From Amycolatopsis sp. NBRC 101858 (GTDB lineage Bacteria; Actinomycetota; Actinomycetes; Mycobacteriales; Pseudonocardiaceae): DNA of 64,000 bases. The position numbers and the translations under genes were made by a program. The DNA is taken from NCBI RefSeq assembly GCF_030269325.1, contig NZ_BSTD01000005.1:515391-579390 (forward strand), in the 5' to 3' direction. The notes under the pieces are model-generated. The model worked only from the letters and a program-made list of their open reading frames with translations, did no database searches and had not been told where the DNA came from. Shown in pieces: positions 36,152-44,121 of the stretch (position 1 is the stretch's first letter; the number at the start of each line of letters is the position of its first letter).

Positions 36152-37700
36152 CCTGGGACGGCGCCCGGTCCGCCGGGCGCTGATCGGCGTCTCGGACAAG
36201 GCGGGCCTGCTGGACCTCGCGACCGGCCTGCACGCGGCCGGCGTCGAGATCGTCTCCACGGGCGGCACGGCGAAGGTCATCGCCGAGGCGGGTGTCCCGG
36301 TCACGCCGGTCGAAGACGTCACCGGCTTCCCCGAGTCGCTCGACGGCCGCGTCAAGACGCTGCACCCGCGCGTGCACGCCGGGCTGCTCGCCGACCAGGG
36401 CAACCCCGACCACGTCGAGCAGCTGCGCAAGCTGGACATCGCGGCGTTCGACCTGCTGGTCGTGAACCTGTACCCGTTCACGCAGACCGTCGCGTCCGGC
36501 GCGAGCCCCGAGGACTGCGTCGAGAACATCGACATCGGCGGCCCGGCCATGGTCCGCGGTGCGGCGAAGAACCACGGCAGCGTCGCGGTCGTCGTCGACC
36601 CGGCCCGCTACGGCTGGGTCCTGGAGCGCGTCGCCGACGGTGGCTTCGACCTGAACGACCGCAAGCGGCTCGCGGCCCAGGCGTACGCGCACACCGCGTC
36701 GTACGACATCGCCGTCGCGTCGTGGTTCTCCAACGTGTATGCGCCCGCGGACGACTCCGGCTTCCCCGAGTTCTCCGGCATCAGCTGGGAACGCGGCGAG
36801 GTGCTGCGCTACGGCGAGAACCCGCACCAGAAGGCCGCGCTGTACCAGGGACACCGGGCCGGCCTGGCGCACGCCGAGCAGCTGCACGGCAAGGCCATGT
36901 CCTACAACAACTACGTCGACACCGACGCCGCCCGCCGCGCCGCGTTCGACTTCGCCGAGCCCGCCGTCGCGATCATCAAGCACGCCAACCCGTGCGGCAT
37001 CGCGGTCGGCACCGACATCGCCGAGGCGCACCGCAAGGCGCACGCGTGCGACCCGGTTTCGGCCTACGGCGGCGTCATCGCGACGAACCGCCCCGTCAGC
37101 CGCGAGGCGGCCGAGCAGATCGCCGAGGTCTTCACCGAGGTCGTGCTGGCGCCGGACTTCGACGCCGAGGCACTGGAGATCCTGCAGCGCAAGAAGAACA
37201 TCCGGCTGCTGAAGCTCCCCGAGATCGCGCCGTCGCCGATCGAGTTCCGGCAGATCTCCGGCGGCGTCCTGGTGCAGACCGTCGACGCGATCGACGCCCC
37301 CGGCGACGACCCGGCGTCGTGGACGCTGGCCACCGGCACCGCGGCGGACGAGCAGACCCTGCGTGACCTCGAGTTCGCGTGGCGCTCGCTGCGCTCGGTG
37401 AAGTCGAACGCGATCCTGCTGGCCGCGGACGGCGCGACCGTCGGCGTCGGCATGGGCCAGGTCAACCGCGTCGACTCGTCGCGGCTCGCGGTGTCGCGAG
37501 CGGGCGACCGGGCCAAGGGTTCGGTGGGCGCGTCCGACGCGTTCTTCCCGTTCCCGGACGGCCTGGAAGTGCTGGTCGAGGCGGGTGTGCGGGCGGTCGT
37601 GCAGCCCGGCGGGTCGGTCCGTGACGCCGAGGTCATCGCGGCCGCGGAGAAGGCGGGCGTCACGATGTACCTGACGGGGACGCGCCACTTCGCGCACTGA
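36141..37700 (+). CDS. purH: Bifunctional AICAR transformylase/IMP cyclohydrolase
   Basis: 519 residues. The N-terminal MGS/IMP cyclohydrolase domain shows ALIGVSDKAGLLDLATGL, STGGTAKVIAEAG and the RVKTLHPRVHAGLLA segment; the AICAR transformylase domain shows LRYGENPHQKAALY, IKHANPCGIAVG and the end TMYLTGTRHFAH. It carries out the last two steps of IMP synthesis. The GTG start lies within the end of purN, so the two are coupled. purN-purH order is the same as in Mycobacterium. Confidence 0.97.
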   Translation: MSTDLGRRPVRRALIGVSDKAGLLDLATGLHAAGVEIVSTGGTAKVIAEAGVPVTPVEDVTGFPESLDGRVKTLHPRVHAGLLADQGNPDHVEQLRKLDIAAFDLLVVNLYPFTQTVASGASPEDCVENIDIGGPAMVRGAAKNHGSVAVVVDPARYGWVLERVADGGFDLNDRKRLAAQAYAHTASYDIAVASWFSNVYAPADDSGFPEFSGISWERGEVLRYGENPHQKAALYQGHRAGLAHAEQLHGKAMSYNNYVDTDAARRAAFDFAEPAVAIIKHANPCGIAVGTDIAEAHRKAHACDPVSAYGGVIATNRPVSREAAEQIAEVFTEVVLAPDFDAEALEILQRKKNIRLLKLPEIAPSPIEFRQISGGVLVQTVDAIDAPGDDPASWTLATGTAADEQTLRDLEFAWRSLRSVKSNAILLAADGATVGVGMGQVNRVDSSRLAVSRAGDRAKGSVGASDAFFPFPDGLEVLVEAGVRAVVQPGGSVRDAEVIAAAEKAGVTMYLTGTRHFAH

Positions 37701-37725
37701 CCCGCGCTTCGAGAGGGAGGGCTCG

Positions 37726-38475
37726 ATGCAGCAACCACCGCCGTACGGACCGGGTCAGCCGGGGCAGCCGGGCTATGGGCAGCAGGGGCCGTATCCCCAG
37801 CAGCAGCCCGGCTACCCGCCGCCCGGGTACCCGCAGCAGGGGTATCCCGGCTACGGCGGCCCGATGCCGCCGCCGAAGAAGAAGCGGACCGGGCTGATCC
37901 TCGGGATCGTCGGCGCGGTGGTGGTGCTGCTGGGCGCGGGCATCCCGCTCGGCATCTTCGCGAGCGACTACTTCGCGAGCACCGGCGCGGCACCGTCGTC
38001 GTCGCCGGTGCCCGCCGAGTGCCAGGTCCCGGCCCAGGCGCTGGAGAAGGCGGGTTTCCCGAGCTTCGCACTGGGCGGCCCGGGCACCGCGAACGTGCCC
38101 GGGCTCAAGCAGGTCAACTGCAGCTGGAAGCCCGGCCCCGACGAGAACGTCCGCGACGCCACCCTGAGCGTCCGGATCACCGGGTACTCCGGGGACAACG
38201 CGCGGGACTCGGCGAACCACCTGTACGAGCCGGTCGCCCCGGCGGTCCCGCCGACCGACGTGAAGGGCGTCGGCGACAAGGCGGTGCTGGTCCGGCTGGT
38301 CACGAAGAGCGCCTTCAGCGGTTCCGAACTGCACGTCATGAAGGGCACGACGGTCGTCATCGTCGAGGTGTCCGGCTGGGACAAGGGGTTCTTTTCGAAC
38401 TCGCCGATGCCGCAGCAGGAGACCGACGACGCGGTGAAGGCGGTCGGCACCGAGATCGTCAAGAAGCTGCGTTAG
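37726..38475 (+). CDS. Membrane-anchored extracytoplasmic protein, Pro/Gly/Gln-rich N-terminus
   Basis: 249 residues: an N-terminal P/G/Q/Y-rich segment (1-45, PGYGQQ-like repeats), KKKR positive patch, one TM (about 55-77) and an extracytoplasmic domain with two Cys (AECQVPA and QVNCSWK) likely disulphide-linked. The domain resembles DUF3558-type lipoprotein/membrane domains by its Cys spacing and beta pattern, but the match is tentative. It ends inside the convergent GNAT gene (17-base overlap). Confidence 0.7.
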   Translation: MQQPPPYGPGQPGQPGYGQQGPYPQQQPGYPPPGYPQQGYPGYGGPMPPPKKKRTGLILGIVGAVVVLLGAGIPLGIFASDYFASTGAAPSSSPVPAECQVPAQALEKAGFPSFALGGPGTANVPGLKQVNCSWKPGPDENVRDATLSVRITGYSGDNARDSANHLYEPVAPAVPPTDVKGVGDKAVLVRLVTKSAFSGSELHVMKGTTVVIVEVSGWDKGFFSNSPMPQQETDDAVKAVGTEIVKKLR

Positions 38476-38974
38476 GGCGGAACAGCGCGTAGATCACTTC
38501 GTCGCGCCAACCGCCGTCGCGCCACGTGACCTCGCGCATCACGCCTTCGCGGTGGAACCCGGCCCGTTCCAGCGTCTTCTGCTCGGCGACGTTGCCGCCG
38601 TCGGTGAACGCCTCGAGCCGATGGGCGCGGGTGACCGCGAAGAGGTGCGCGACGAGCAGCCGGTGCGCGGCCAGGCCGACGCCCTGGCCGCGGTGTTCCG
38701 GCAGCAGCGTCAGGCCGATCTCGAAGCAGCCACCCGCGGGTCCGCCGCGGTCGGCCGCTTCCCAGCTCGCCATGCCGGCGACCACGTCGTCCGCCGTCAC
38801 GGCCAGCGCCGTGTCGTGCGGGCCGAGGTAGCCGTCCTCGGCCCAGCGGCGGCGGCGCACCCGCGGGTCCGTGAACCCGGTCCACTGGTGGGCGCCCAGG
38901 ACCGCCGGGTCGGTCGCGAAGCGGTCCAGGACCGGCAGGTCCTCCTCGAGGAAGGGCCGCAGCGCGACGGTCAC
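38459..38974 (-). CDS. GNAT-family N-acetyltransferase (RimJ/RimL-like)
   Basis: 171 residues. The GNAT fold is clear: N-terminal VALRPFLEEDLPVLDRFA, central FEIGLTLLPEHRGQGVGLAA with the acetyl-CoA-binding RGQGVG, and the late EAFTDGGNVAEQKTLERAGF motif of RimJ-like enzymes. The substrate is unknown. The GTG start overlaps the stop of the upstream gene by four bases (GTGA), so both are co-translated. Confidence 0.85.
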   Translation of the reverse strand: MTVALRPFLEEDLPVLDRFATDPAVLGAHQWTGFTDPRVRRRRWAEDGYLGPHDTALAVTADDVVAGMASWEAADRGGPAGGCFEIGLTLLPEHRGQGVGLAAHRLLVAHLFAVTRAHRLEAFTDGGNVAEQKTLERAGFHREGVMREVTWRDGGWRDEVIYALFRPNAAS

Positions 38975-39720
38975 GCGGGCGCGGGCAGCGTCTTGCAGAG
39001 CGCGACGGGGAACTTCGGGTCGGCCGCCCGGATCTCCGGGCAGCCGGCCGACTTGACCTGCGCGAACGACGTCCAGCCCGCGTCGCTCCAGCGGAAGACC
39101 GCGCGGGCGGGCGGGTCGGTCTGGTGCACCAGCAGGTCGAGGACCAGCCAGGCCGGGTCGCAGACGCGGGTGGTGCCCGCGCTCTCGGCGCCCGTCGCGG
39201 ACACCGCGGCCCCGATCCAGGCCGGATCGCAGTGGTCGGCGGGCGGGGCGCAGGTGCCCTGGGGCGCGCAGTGGCCCCAGCCGGCCCCGAGCTTGTGCCA
39301 GGCGTTGCCGTTGTCGCCGTTGAGGATCACGGTGCGGTCGGCGACCGGGGTGGCCGTGGCCAGCAGCAGCTCGGCGGGCACCTTGTCCTGGCAGCCGCCC
39401 GCCGCGGGCCGGGTCGAGTAGACGACGTCGGCGCGGACGTCGGTCTTGGTCTCCACGACCTGCTCGATGCGCGGCTCCCGGACACAGCCGGGGTCCTTGC
39501 CGGGCAGGGCGACCTGCACGAACAGGCTGGTTTCCTCCGGTCCAGGGCGGATCCCGGTGACGTCGGCGCGGAACGAGCGCCATTCCACGCCCATCGTCGT
39601 CGGCCCGGGGGCCGCGGCCTTGGCGCCCGGCACCCCGCCGCCCGCGGTGAGCACGACGGCCAGCACCGCACCCGCGGCCACCAGCGCCCCGGCGATCCAC
39701 AGAACCGGCCGTTTGGTCAT
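38971..39720 (-). CDS. Secreted or membrane-anchored protein, Cys-rich, unknown
   Basis: 249 residues: short cytoplasmic MTKRP, one N-terminal TM or uncleaved signal (about 6-26, LWIAGALVAAGAVLAVVLTA), then an extracytoplasmic domain with about eight Cys residues (for example DPGCVREPR, GGCQDK, GHCAPQGTCAPPADHCDP) suggesting several disulphides. No family is recognised. It is coupled to the GNAT gene downstream. Confidence 0.65.
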   Translation of the reverse strand: MTKRPVLWIAGALVAAGAVLAVVLTAGGGVPGAKAAAPGPTTMGVEWRSFRADVTGIRPGPEETSLFVQVALPGKDPGCVREPRIEQVVETKTDVRADVVYSTRPAAGGCQDKVPAELLLATATPVADRTVILNGDNGNAWHKLGAGWGHCAPQGTCAPPADHCDPAWIGAAVSATGAESAGTTRVCDPAWLVLDLLVHQTDPPARAVFRWSDAGWTSFAQVKSAGCPEIRAADPKFPVALCKTLPAPA

Positions 39721-39788
39721 CGCCCACCCCCAGAAGTCCACCGGGGAATCTAGCCGACGCCGCAGCGTCAGGCGGGCGGACCGGGTTT

Positions 39789-40256
39789 TTAGCGCTGTGT
39801 GACGTTTTTCTCCAGGTACACGGCGCCGCTGATGTGCCCGCCGGCTTCGGGTGCGTCGGTGAGCCGGTAGCCGGCCCGCTGGTAGAGCGTGATGTTGCGG
39901 GTGCTGCGGGCCCCGGTGAAGAGGGCGAACCGGCGTGCCTCGGCGGGGACGTGCGCCTCGGCGTGCTCGAGCAGCCGGCGGCCGAGCCCGCGGCCGGCGA
40001 GGTCCGGCGCGACCATCAGCCGGCCGAGCTCCCAGCGGTCGCCCTCGAGCCGGGCGCGGACGGCGCCGACCAGCCGGTGGCCGTCCCGCAGGACCCACAC
40101 CGACCAGGTCTTCGTCCAGTCGCGGACGTCTTCGAGGGTTTCGTGCAGCGCGGGGATGTCGAGGGTGTCGTTGAGGACGGCTTCCTGGACCCAGCAGCAG
40201 CGTTGCAGGACGAGCAGTTCCGGGCAGTCTTCGGGCCGGACTTCGGTGAGCTCCAC
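39789..40256 (-). CDS. GNAT-family N-acetyltransferase
   Basis: 155 residues with the GNAT core: WSVWVLRDGHRLVGAVRARL, then ELGRLMVAPDLAGRGLGRRL as the acetyl-CoA loop, FALFTGARSTRNITLYQRAG and GYRL. The substrate is unknown. It begins with GTG next to a divergent HD-domain gene. Confidence 0.85.
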   Translation of the reverse strand: MELTEVRPEDCPELLVLQRCCWVQEAVLNDTLDIPALHETLEDVRDWTKTWSVWVLRDGHRLVGAVRARLEGDRWELGRLMVAPDLAGRGLGRRLLEHAEAHVPAEARRFALFTGARSTRNITLYQRAGYRLTDAPEAGGHISGAVYLEKNVTQR

Positions 40257-40311
40257 GAACGTCTGTCTAGCGATCGGAGCTCGGCGCGGGCAACTTCATT
40301 ACCTTGGCGGG

Positions 40312-40872
40312 GTGACCGACCTGCTCCGTGCCGCCCTGGACGCCCCCGGATACGCCCCGCTGCCTTCGCGGGCGCGAGAGCTGCTGGAGGCGCTGGGTGC
40401 GCCGCCGCGGCTGGGGGCGCACCTGCGGGTGGTGCACGACGTCGCGCTGTCCTTGACCGGCTGGGCGGCGGGGCGCGCTTCGTTCGATGCCGCCGCGGTG
40501 CTGTTCGGCGCGGCCACGCACGACATCGGGAAGGTCCGGCACCCGGCGGAGCTGTCCGGCCCGGGGTCGGCGCACGAACCCGCCGGGTACGCGCTGCTGG
40601 TGTCGTGCGGGGTCTCCGAGGATCTGGCGCGCTTCGCGCGGACGCACGGTTCTTGGTCCGCTCCGGACGTCACCGGCGAGGACCTGCTCGTCAGCCTGGC
40701 CGACAAGGTGTGGAAGGCGAAGCGGGTGCCGGAGCTGGAGGAGCGGGTCGTTTCCTGGCTCGGCGGCCCGGCGTGGGAGACGTTCATGGCCCTGGACGAC
40801 GAGCTCTCGCGGATCGCTTCGGAGGCCGATTCGCGGCTCGCGTTCCAGGGTTCGTACCCCACTGACGGGTGA
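40312..40872 (+). CDS. HD-domain phosphohydrolase-like protein
   Basis: 186 residues. The HD metal site is in LFGAATHDIGKVRHP with an upstream His in LRVVHDVALS and a distal Asp in SLADKVWKAKRV. Such domains hydrolyse phosphoesters of nucleotides; the substrate is unknown. The GTG lies six bases after TACCTT, a probable -10, so a leaderless start is likely. It is upstream of the imuA' promoter and has its own. Confidence 0.8.
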   Translation: MTDLLRAALDAPGYAPLPSRARELLEALGAPPRLGAHLRVVHDVALSLTGWAAGRASFDAAAVLFGAATHDIGKVRHPAELSGPGSAHEPAGYALLVSCGVSEDLARFARTHGSWSAPDVTGEDLLVSLADKVWKAKRVPELEERVVSWLGGPAWETFMALDDELSRIASEADSRLAFQGSYPTDG

Positions 40873-40873
40873 C

Positions 40874-40926
40874 TTGACACCTCGGGGGGTTCGCGGTTTT
40901 ATGGAGTACGTCGAACAGGTGTTCGA
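40874..40926 (+). promoter_or_regulatory. SOS promoter of the imuA' operon
   Basis: TTGACA (40874-40879), 17 bases, TTTTAT (40897-40902), then the perfect LexA box TCGAAC-AGGT-GTTCGA at 40911-40926. The box overlaps the expected transcription start, so LexA would repress directly. The promoter starts two bases after the HD gene stop and is 100 bases before imuA'. Confidence 0.9.
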
Positions 40927-41025
40927 CATGGAACCGCCGCCTTCCCCGCGGCGAACCAGTGCCGTCGGTCGTGTTTTGGGAGAGGCCCGACCGCCGGCCT
41001 AGTCCGTGGTGGGGAGGTGCGTGCG

Positions 41026-41751
41026 GTGACCGCTGTGGTGGAGCCGCCGGTGGCCCGGCTGGCGGCCCTGCCCGGGGTCAGCACGGCGAGCCGGGTCGCG
41101 GCCCAGGCCGAGCGTGCGCGGGCGGCGGGGAAGGTGCTCCCGGTCGTCCCGGCGCTCGCCGGGCTGCTGCCCGCCGCCGGGCTCCGGCGCGGGAGCACGG
41201 TGGCGGTCCACGGGGGGACGTCGCTGCTGTTCGCGCTGCTCGCCGAGGCCACGGCCGCGGGGTCGTGGGCGGCTGTGGTCGGCATGCCGTCGCTGGGGCT
41301 GGCGGCGGCGGCCGAGTACGGCGTCGACCTCAGCCGGGTGGCGCTGGTCCGGCATCCGGGCGTGGAGCTCCCGGCGGTGGTCGCGGCGCTGCTCGACGGC
41401 GTGGACCTGGTGGTGGTCAACGCGGAGAAGGTGCAGGCAGCCGTGGCGCGGCGGCTGTCGGCCCGGGCCCGCCACCGAGGGGCGGTCCTGCTGGCGTCCG
41501 GCGCGTGGCCGGCAGCGGACGTCGAGCTGTCGTGCCGGTTTTCGGCGTGGTCCGGCCTCGCGGACGGTTACGGCCACCTGCGTGAGCGCCAGGTGGAGGT
41601 ACGGGTCCACGGCCGCGGCGCGGCGGCCCGCCCAACCTCAGCTTCGCTGTCCCTCCCCGCCCCGCCCAGCTCCGCCGGCTCCGCCGGCTCCGCGCGCTCC
41701 GCGGGCTCCGCCGAACACGGCCAGGCTCTCCGGGCGGAGGCCACGGCATGA
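41026..41751 (+). CDS. imuA': Mutasome accessory protein ImuA' (RecA/SulA-like fold)
   Basis: 241 residues. It has a RecA-like core (GSTVAVHGGTSLLFALLAEA, AAVVGMPSLGLAAAAEYG, LDGVDLVVVNAEKVQ) but the Walker A Lys is missing (GGTSLL), as in the mycobacterial ImuA' family. ImuA' interacts with ImuB and is needed for damage-induced mutagenesis by DnaE2. The GTG 41026 has GGGGAGG eight bases upstream; a GTG three codons earlier is less well placed. The C-terminus (about 200-241) is low-complexity. First gene after a strong SOS promoter. Confidence 0.85.
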   Translation: MTAVVEPPVARLAALPGVSTASRVAAQAERARAAGKVLPVVPALAGLLPAAGLRRGSTVAVHGGTSLLFALLAEATAAGSWAAVVGMPSLGLAAAAEYGVDLSRVALVRHPGVELPAVVAALLDGVDLVVVNAEKVQAAVARRLSARARHRGAVLLASGAWPAADVELSCRFSAWSGLADGYGHLRERQVEVRVHGRGAAARPTSASLSLPAPPSSAGSAGSARSAGSAEHGQALRAEATA

Positions 41752-41820
41752 CCCTCCGTCCAAAGTGGACCCCGGCCGCTCTTGATTCCCGTCCACCGAC
41801 GGCCCACCCACCCAAGTCGA

Positions 41821-41946
41821 CGTGTCGTCCACCCAGGTCCGCGTGTCGTCCATCCGGATCCGCGTGTCGTCCGCGCAATCACGCGAGTCGACCCTCCAAT
41901 CACGCGTGTCGACCCTTCGATCACGCGTGTCGACCGCTCCGTCACA
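41821..41946. repeat. Six 21-bp tandem repeats between imuA' and imuB
   Basis: Six head-to-tail 21-bp units, consensus near CGTGTCGACCCTCCAATCACG, with a weak seventh copy just upstream at 41800. Units 3-6 share CAATCACG/CGATCACG ends and several contain the GTCGAC palindrome. The period of 21 keeps all frames open and gives heptad peptides on each strand, but no RBS precedes them. It separates imuA' from imuB by about 235 bases inside the presumed operon. Confidence 0.85.
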
Positions 41947-41986
41947 CCCGCCCCGCCGACGTTCGCTGCCCGAGCGGGGAGACGGC

Positions 41987-43594
41987 ATGACCGTCCCCGC
42001 GCCGCGGCGTTCCTCCGATCTCCCCACCCGGATGCTCGTCCTCTGGTGCCCGGACTGGCCCGTAGTCGCCGCCGCGGCCGTCGGGGGTGTTGCCGTTACC
42101 TCGCCCGCCGCCGTTTTCAGCGCTAATCGCGTTGTCGCCAGCAATGCCGTTGCCCGGCGGAACGGTGTCCGGCGCGGCATGCGGCGGCGGGAAGCTCAGT
42201 CGAACTGCCCGGACCTGGCCGTCTTCGCCGCCGATGACGGCCGGGACGCGCGGCTCTTCGAGGCCGTCGCGAGGGCTGTCGAGGCGCTCGTTGTCGGGGT
42301 CGAGGTCGTGCGGCCGGGGCTCGTCGCCGTTCCCGTCGCCGGTGCCGCCGGGTACTTCGGCGGGGAACACGCCCTCGTCGAGCGGCTCGTCGACGAAGTG
42401 TCCGCCGCGGCCGGCGTGGAGTGCCAGGTCGGCGTCGCCGAAGGACTCTTCGCCGCGACGCTCGCCGCGCGGTGCGGGGAGTTCGTCGAACCCGGGCGCG
42501 TCGCCGAGTTCCTCGCCCCGCTGCCCGTCACCGAGCTCGACCAGCCCGGCGCCGAGCGCGCGGAGCTCGTCGACCTGTTGCGGCGGCTCGGCTTGCGGAC
42601 GCTCGGCGCCTTCGCGGACCTCCCGGAGCGCGACGTCGTCAACCGCTTCGGCGCCACCGGCGTCCTCGCCCACCGGCTGGCGCGGGGCCGCTCCGAACGT
42701 CCGCCGCTGCGGCGCCGCCCGCCGCCCGCGCTGACGCTCACCGAGGAGTTCGACCCGGTCGTCGAGCGGGTCGACGTCGCCGCGTTCCTCGCCAAGGGCC
42801 TCGCGACGCGGTTCTGCGCCGGCCTGGCCGGGCACGGCCTGGCCTGCACCCGGCTCGGCATCTACGCGGTCACCGAAGAGGGCGAACACCTCGGCCGCGC
42901 GTGGCGGTGCGCGGAACCGCTGACGCCCGCCGGGGTCGCCGACCGCGTGCGCTGGCAGTTCGAAGGCTGGCTGCGCGCGGCGCCGGGCCGGCGTCCGACG
43001 TCGGGTGTGGTCCGGCTGCGGCTGGAGCCGGAAGAGACGGTCGAAGGCCGGTCGCTGCAGCTCGACCTGTGGCAGAACGGCCGTTCCGACGAGGACGACG
43101 AACGTGCGGCGCGTGCGTTCGTCCGGGTCCAGGGGCTGCTCGGGCCGGAGGGCGTAGTGACGCCGTTGCTCGACGGTGGCCGTGACCCGGCGGGCCGCGT
43201 CCGGCTGGTGCCCTGGGGCGACCCGCGCGAGCAGGCGACGCCGCCGGACGCGACGTGGCCGGGGCGGCTGCCGGCACCGTCCCCGGCGACGGTTCTCGAC
43301 CGCCCGGTGCCGGCCCGGGTCTTCGACGCCGAGGGCCGCCCGGTGGGCATCACGGCGCGCGAGCAGCTCACGGCGGTCCCGCGCGGGCTGAGCATCACCG
43401 GCGGCGCGCCCCGGGAGGTCGTGGGGTGGGCGGGGCCGTGGCCCCTGGCGGGCGACCGCCGAAGACCGGGCCCGCGGCGGGCGCGGCTGCAACTGCTGGT
43501 CGCGGGCGAGCCGGACGACCCGCCGGATGCGGTGCTGGTGCACTGCGCGGGCACGGAAAATCCACTGTGGACGGTCGAGGGAGTGTACGACTGA
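41987..43594 (+). CDS. imuB: Mutasome protein ImuB (catalytically inactive Y-family polymerase)
   Basis: 535 residues. The N-terminal region MLVLWCPDWPVVAAA replaces the DxD-FAxVE catalytic motif of active Y-family polymerases, as expected of ImuB. The little-finger region and QLDLW (residues 358-362) follow; the latter matches the mycobacterial clamp-binding motif QLPLW. The C-terminal region (about 400-535) is the partner-binding tail. It should link DnaE2 and ImuA' to the sliding clamp during SOS translesion synthesis. ATG 41987 has GGGGA seven bases upstream; the open frame further upstream is repeat DNA. Confidence 0.9.
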   Translation: MTVPAPRRSSDLPTRMLVLWCPDWPVVAAAAVGGVAVTSPAAVFSANRVVASNAVARRNGVRRGMRRREAQSNCPDLAVFAADDGRDARLFEAVARAVEALVVGVEVVRPGLVAVPVAGAAGYFGGEHALVERLVDEVSAAAGVECQVGVAEGLFAATLAARCGEFVEPGRVAEFLAPLPVTELDQPGAERAELVDLLRRLGLRTLGAFADLPERDVVNRFGATGVLAHRLARGRSERPPLRRRPPPALTLTEEFDPVVERVDVAAFLAKGLATRFCAGLAGHGLACTRLGIYAVTEEGEHLGRAWRCAEPLTPAGVADRVRWQFEGWLRAAPGRRPTSGVVRLRLEPEETVEGRSLQLDLWQNGRSDEDDERAARAFVRVQGLLGPEGVVTPLLDGGRDPAGRVRLVPWGDPREQATPPDATWPGRLPAPSPATVLDRPVPARVFDAEGRPVGITAREQLTAVPRGLSITGGAPREVVGWAGPWPLAGDRRRPGPRRARLQLLVAGEPDDPPDAVLVHCAGTENPLWTVEGVYD

Positions 43595-43596
43595 GC

Positions 43597-44121
43597 ATGG
43601 ACGAGGACTACGCACGCAAGCTCCGAGCCTGGCTGCGCGCCGAACCGGGAGCAACGCCTGAGGAAGAGCGCGAGTGGCTGCGCGAAGTACCGGCCCCGGC
43701 GGCTGAGGGGGGATGGGTGGCCGCCGATCGGGCTCCGGCGGCCGACGAGGGCTCCGTGGTCGGCGAGCAGCTCCCGGCGCCCCAGCCCGACTCGGGCGAG
43801 AGGTGGACGGTTCGCGGGAAGCTGCCCGCCGCCGAACCCGAACTCGAGGAGGAGTGGGTCTGCCCGGTGATCACGCTGCCGGTTCCGCGCACCTCGAAGG
43901 AGAACGGCTGCCGCATCAGCGGGGCCGAGGCCCGGAGCCGCCGGGATCACCCGTCGGGGCGGCTGCGGGAGGCAGCCGCCGAGCCCGACACCCGGAGCCG
44001 CCGGCCGGAGGAAGCCGCGGAAACCCGGCCTCTGACCGAAGCCGAGGCCCGGAGCCGCTGGAACCACCCCAGCAGCTGGCACCGTCGCCGCCGGCAGCAG
44101 GATGAGTCCGGGGGTTGCTAG
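43597..44121 (+). CDS. Hypothetical protein between imuB and dnaE2
   Basis: 174 residues, charged, rich in Glu/Arg/Ala/Pro, no membrane segment. It begins MDEDYARKLRAWLRAEPGATP two bases after the imuB stop and ends one codon before dnaE2, so it is in the SOS operon. The C-terminal third has a duplicated motif, AEARSRRDHPS and AEARSRWNHPS (about residues 110-155). It may be a rapidly evolving mutasome accessory or simply a linker ORF; no homologue is recognised. Confidence 0.6.
   Translation: MDEDYARKLRAWLRAEPGATPEEEREWLREVPAPAAEGGWVAADRAPAADEGSVVGEQLPAPQPDSGERWTVRGKLPAAEPELEEEWVCPVITLPVPRTSKENGCRISGAEARSRRDHPSGRLREAAAEPDTRSRRPEEAAETRPLTEAEARSRWNHPSSWHRRRRQQDESGGC

Noticed and set aside
41638..42180. 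Minus-strand open frame with VDTRD-like heptad repeats over the 21-bp array.
   Set aside because: It is a product of the 21-bp repeat in an open frame, overlaps imuA' and imuB, and has no start signal.
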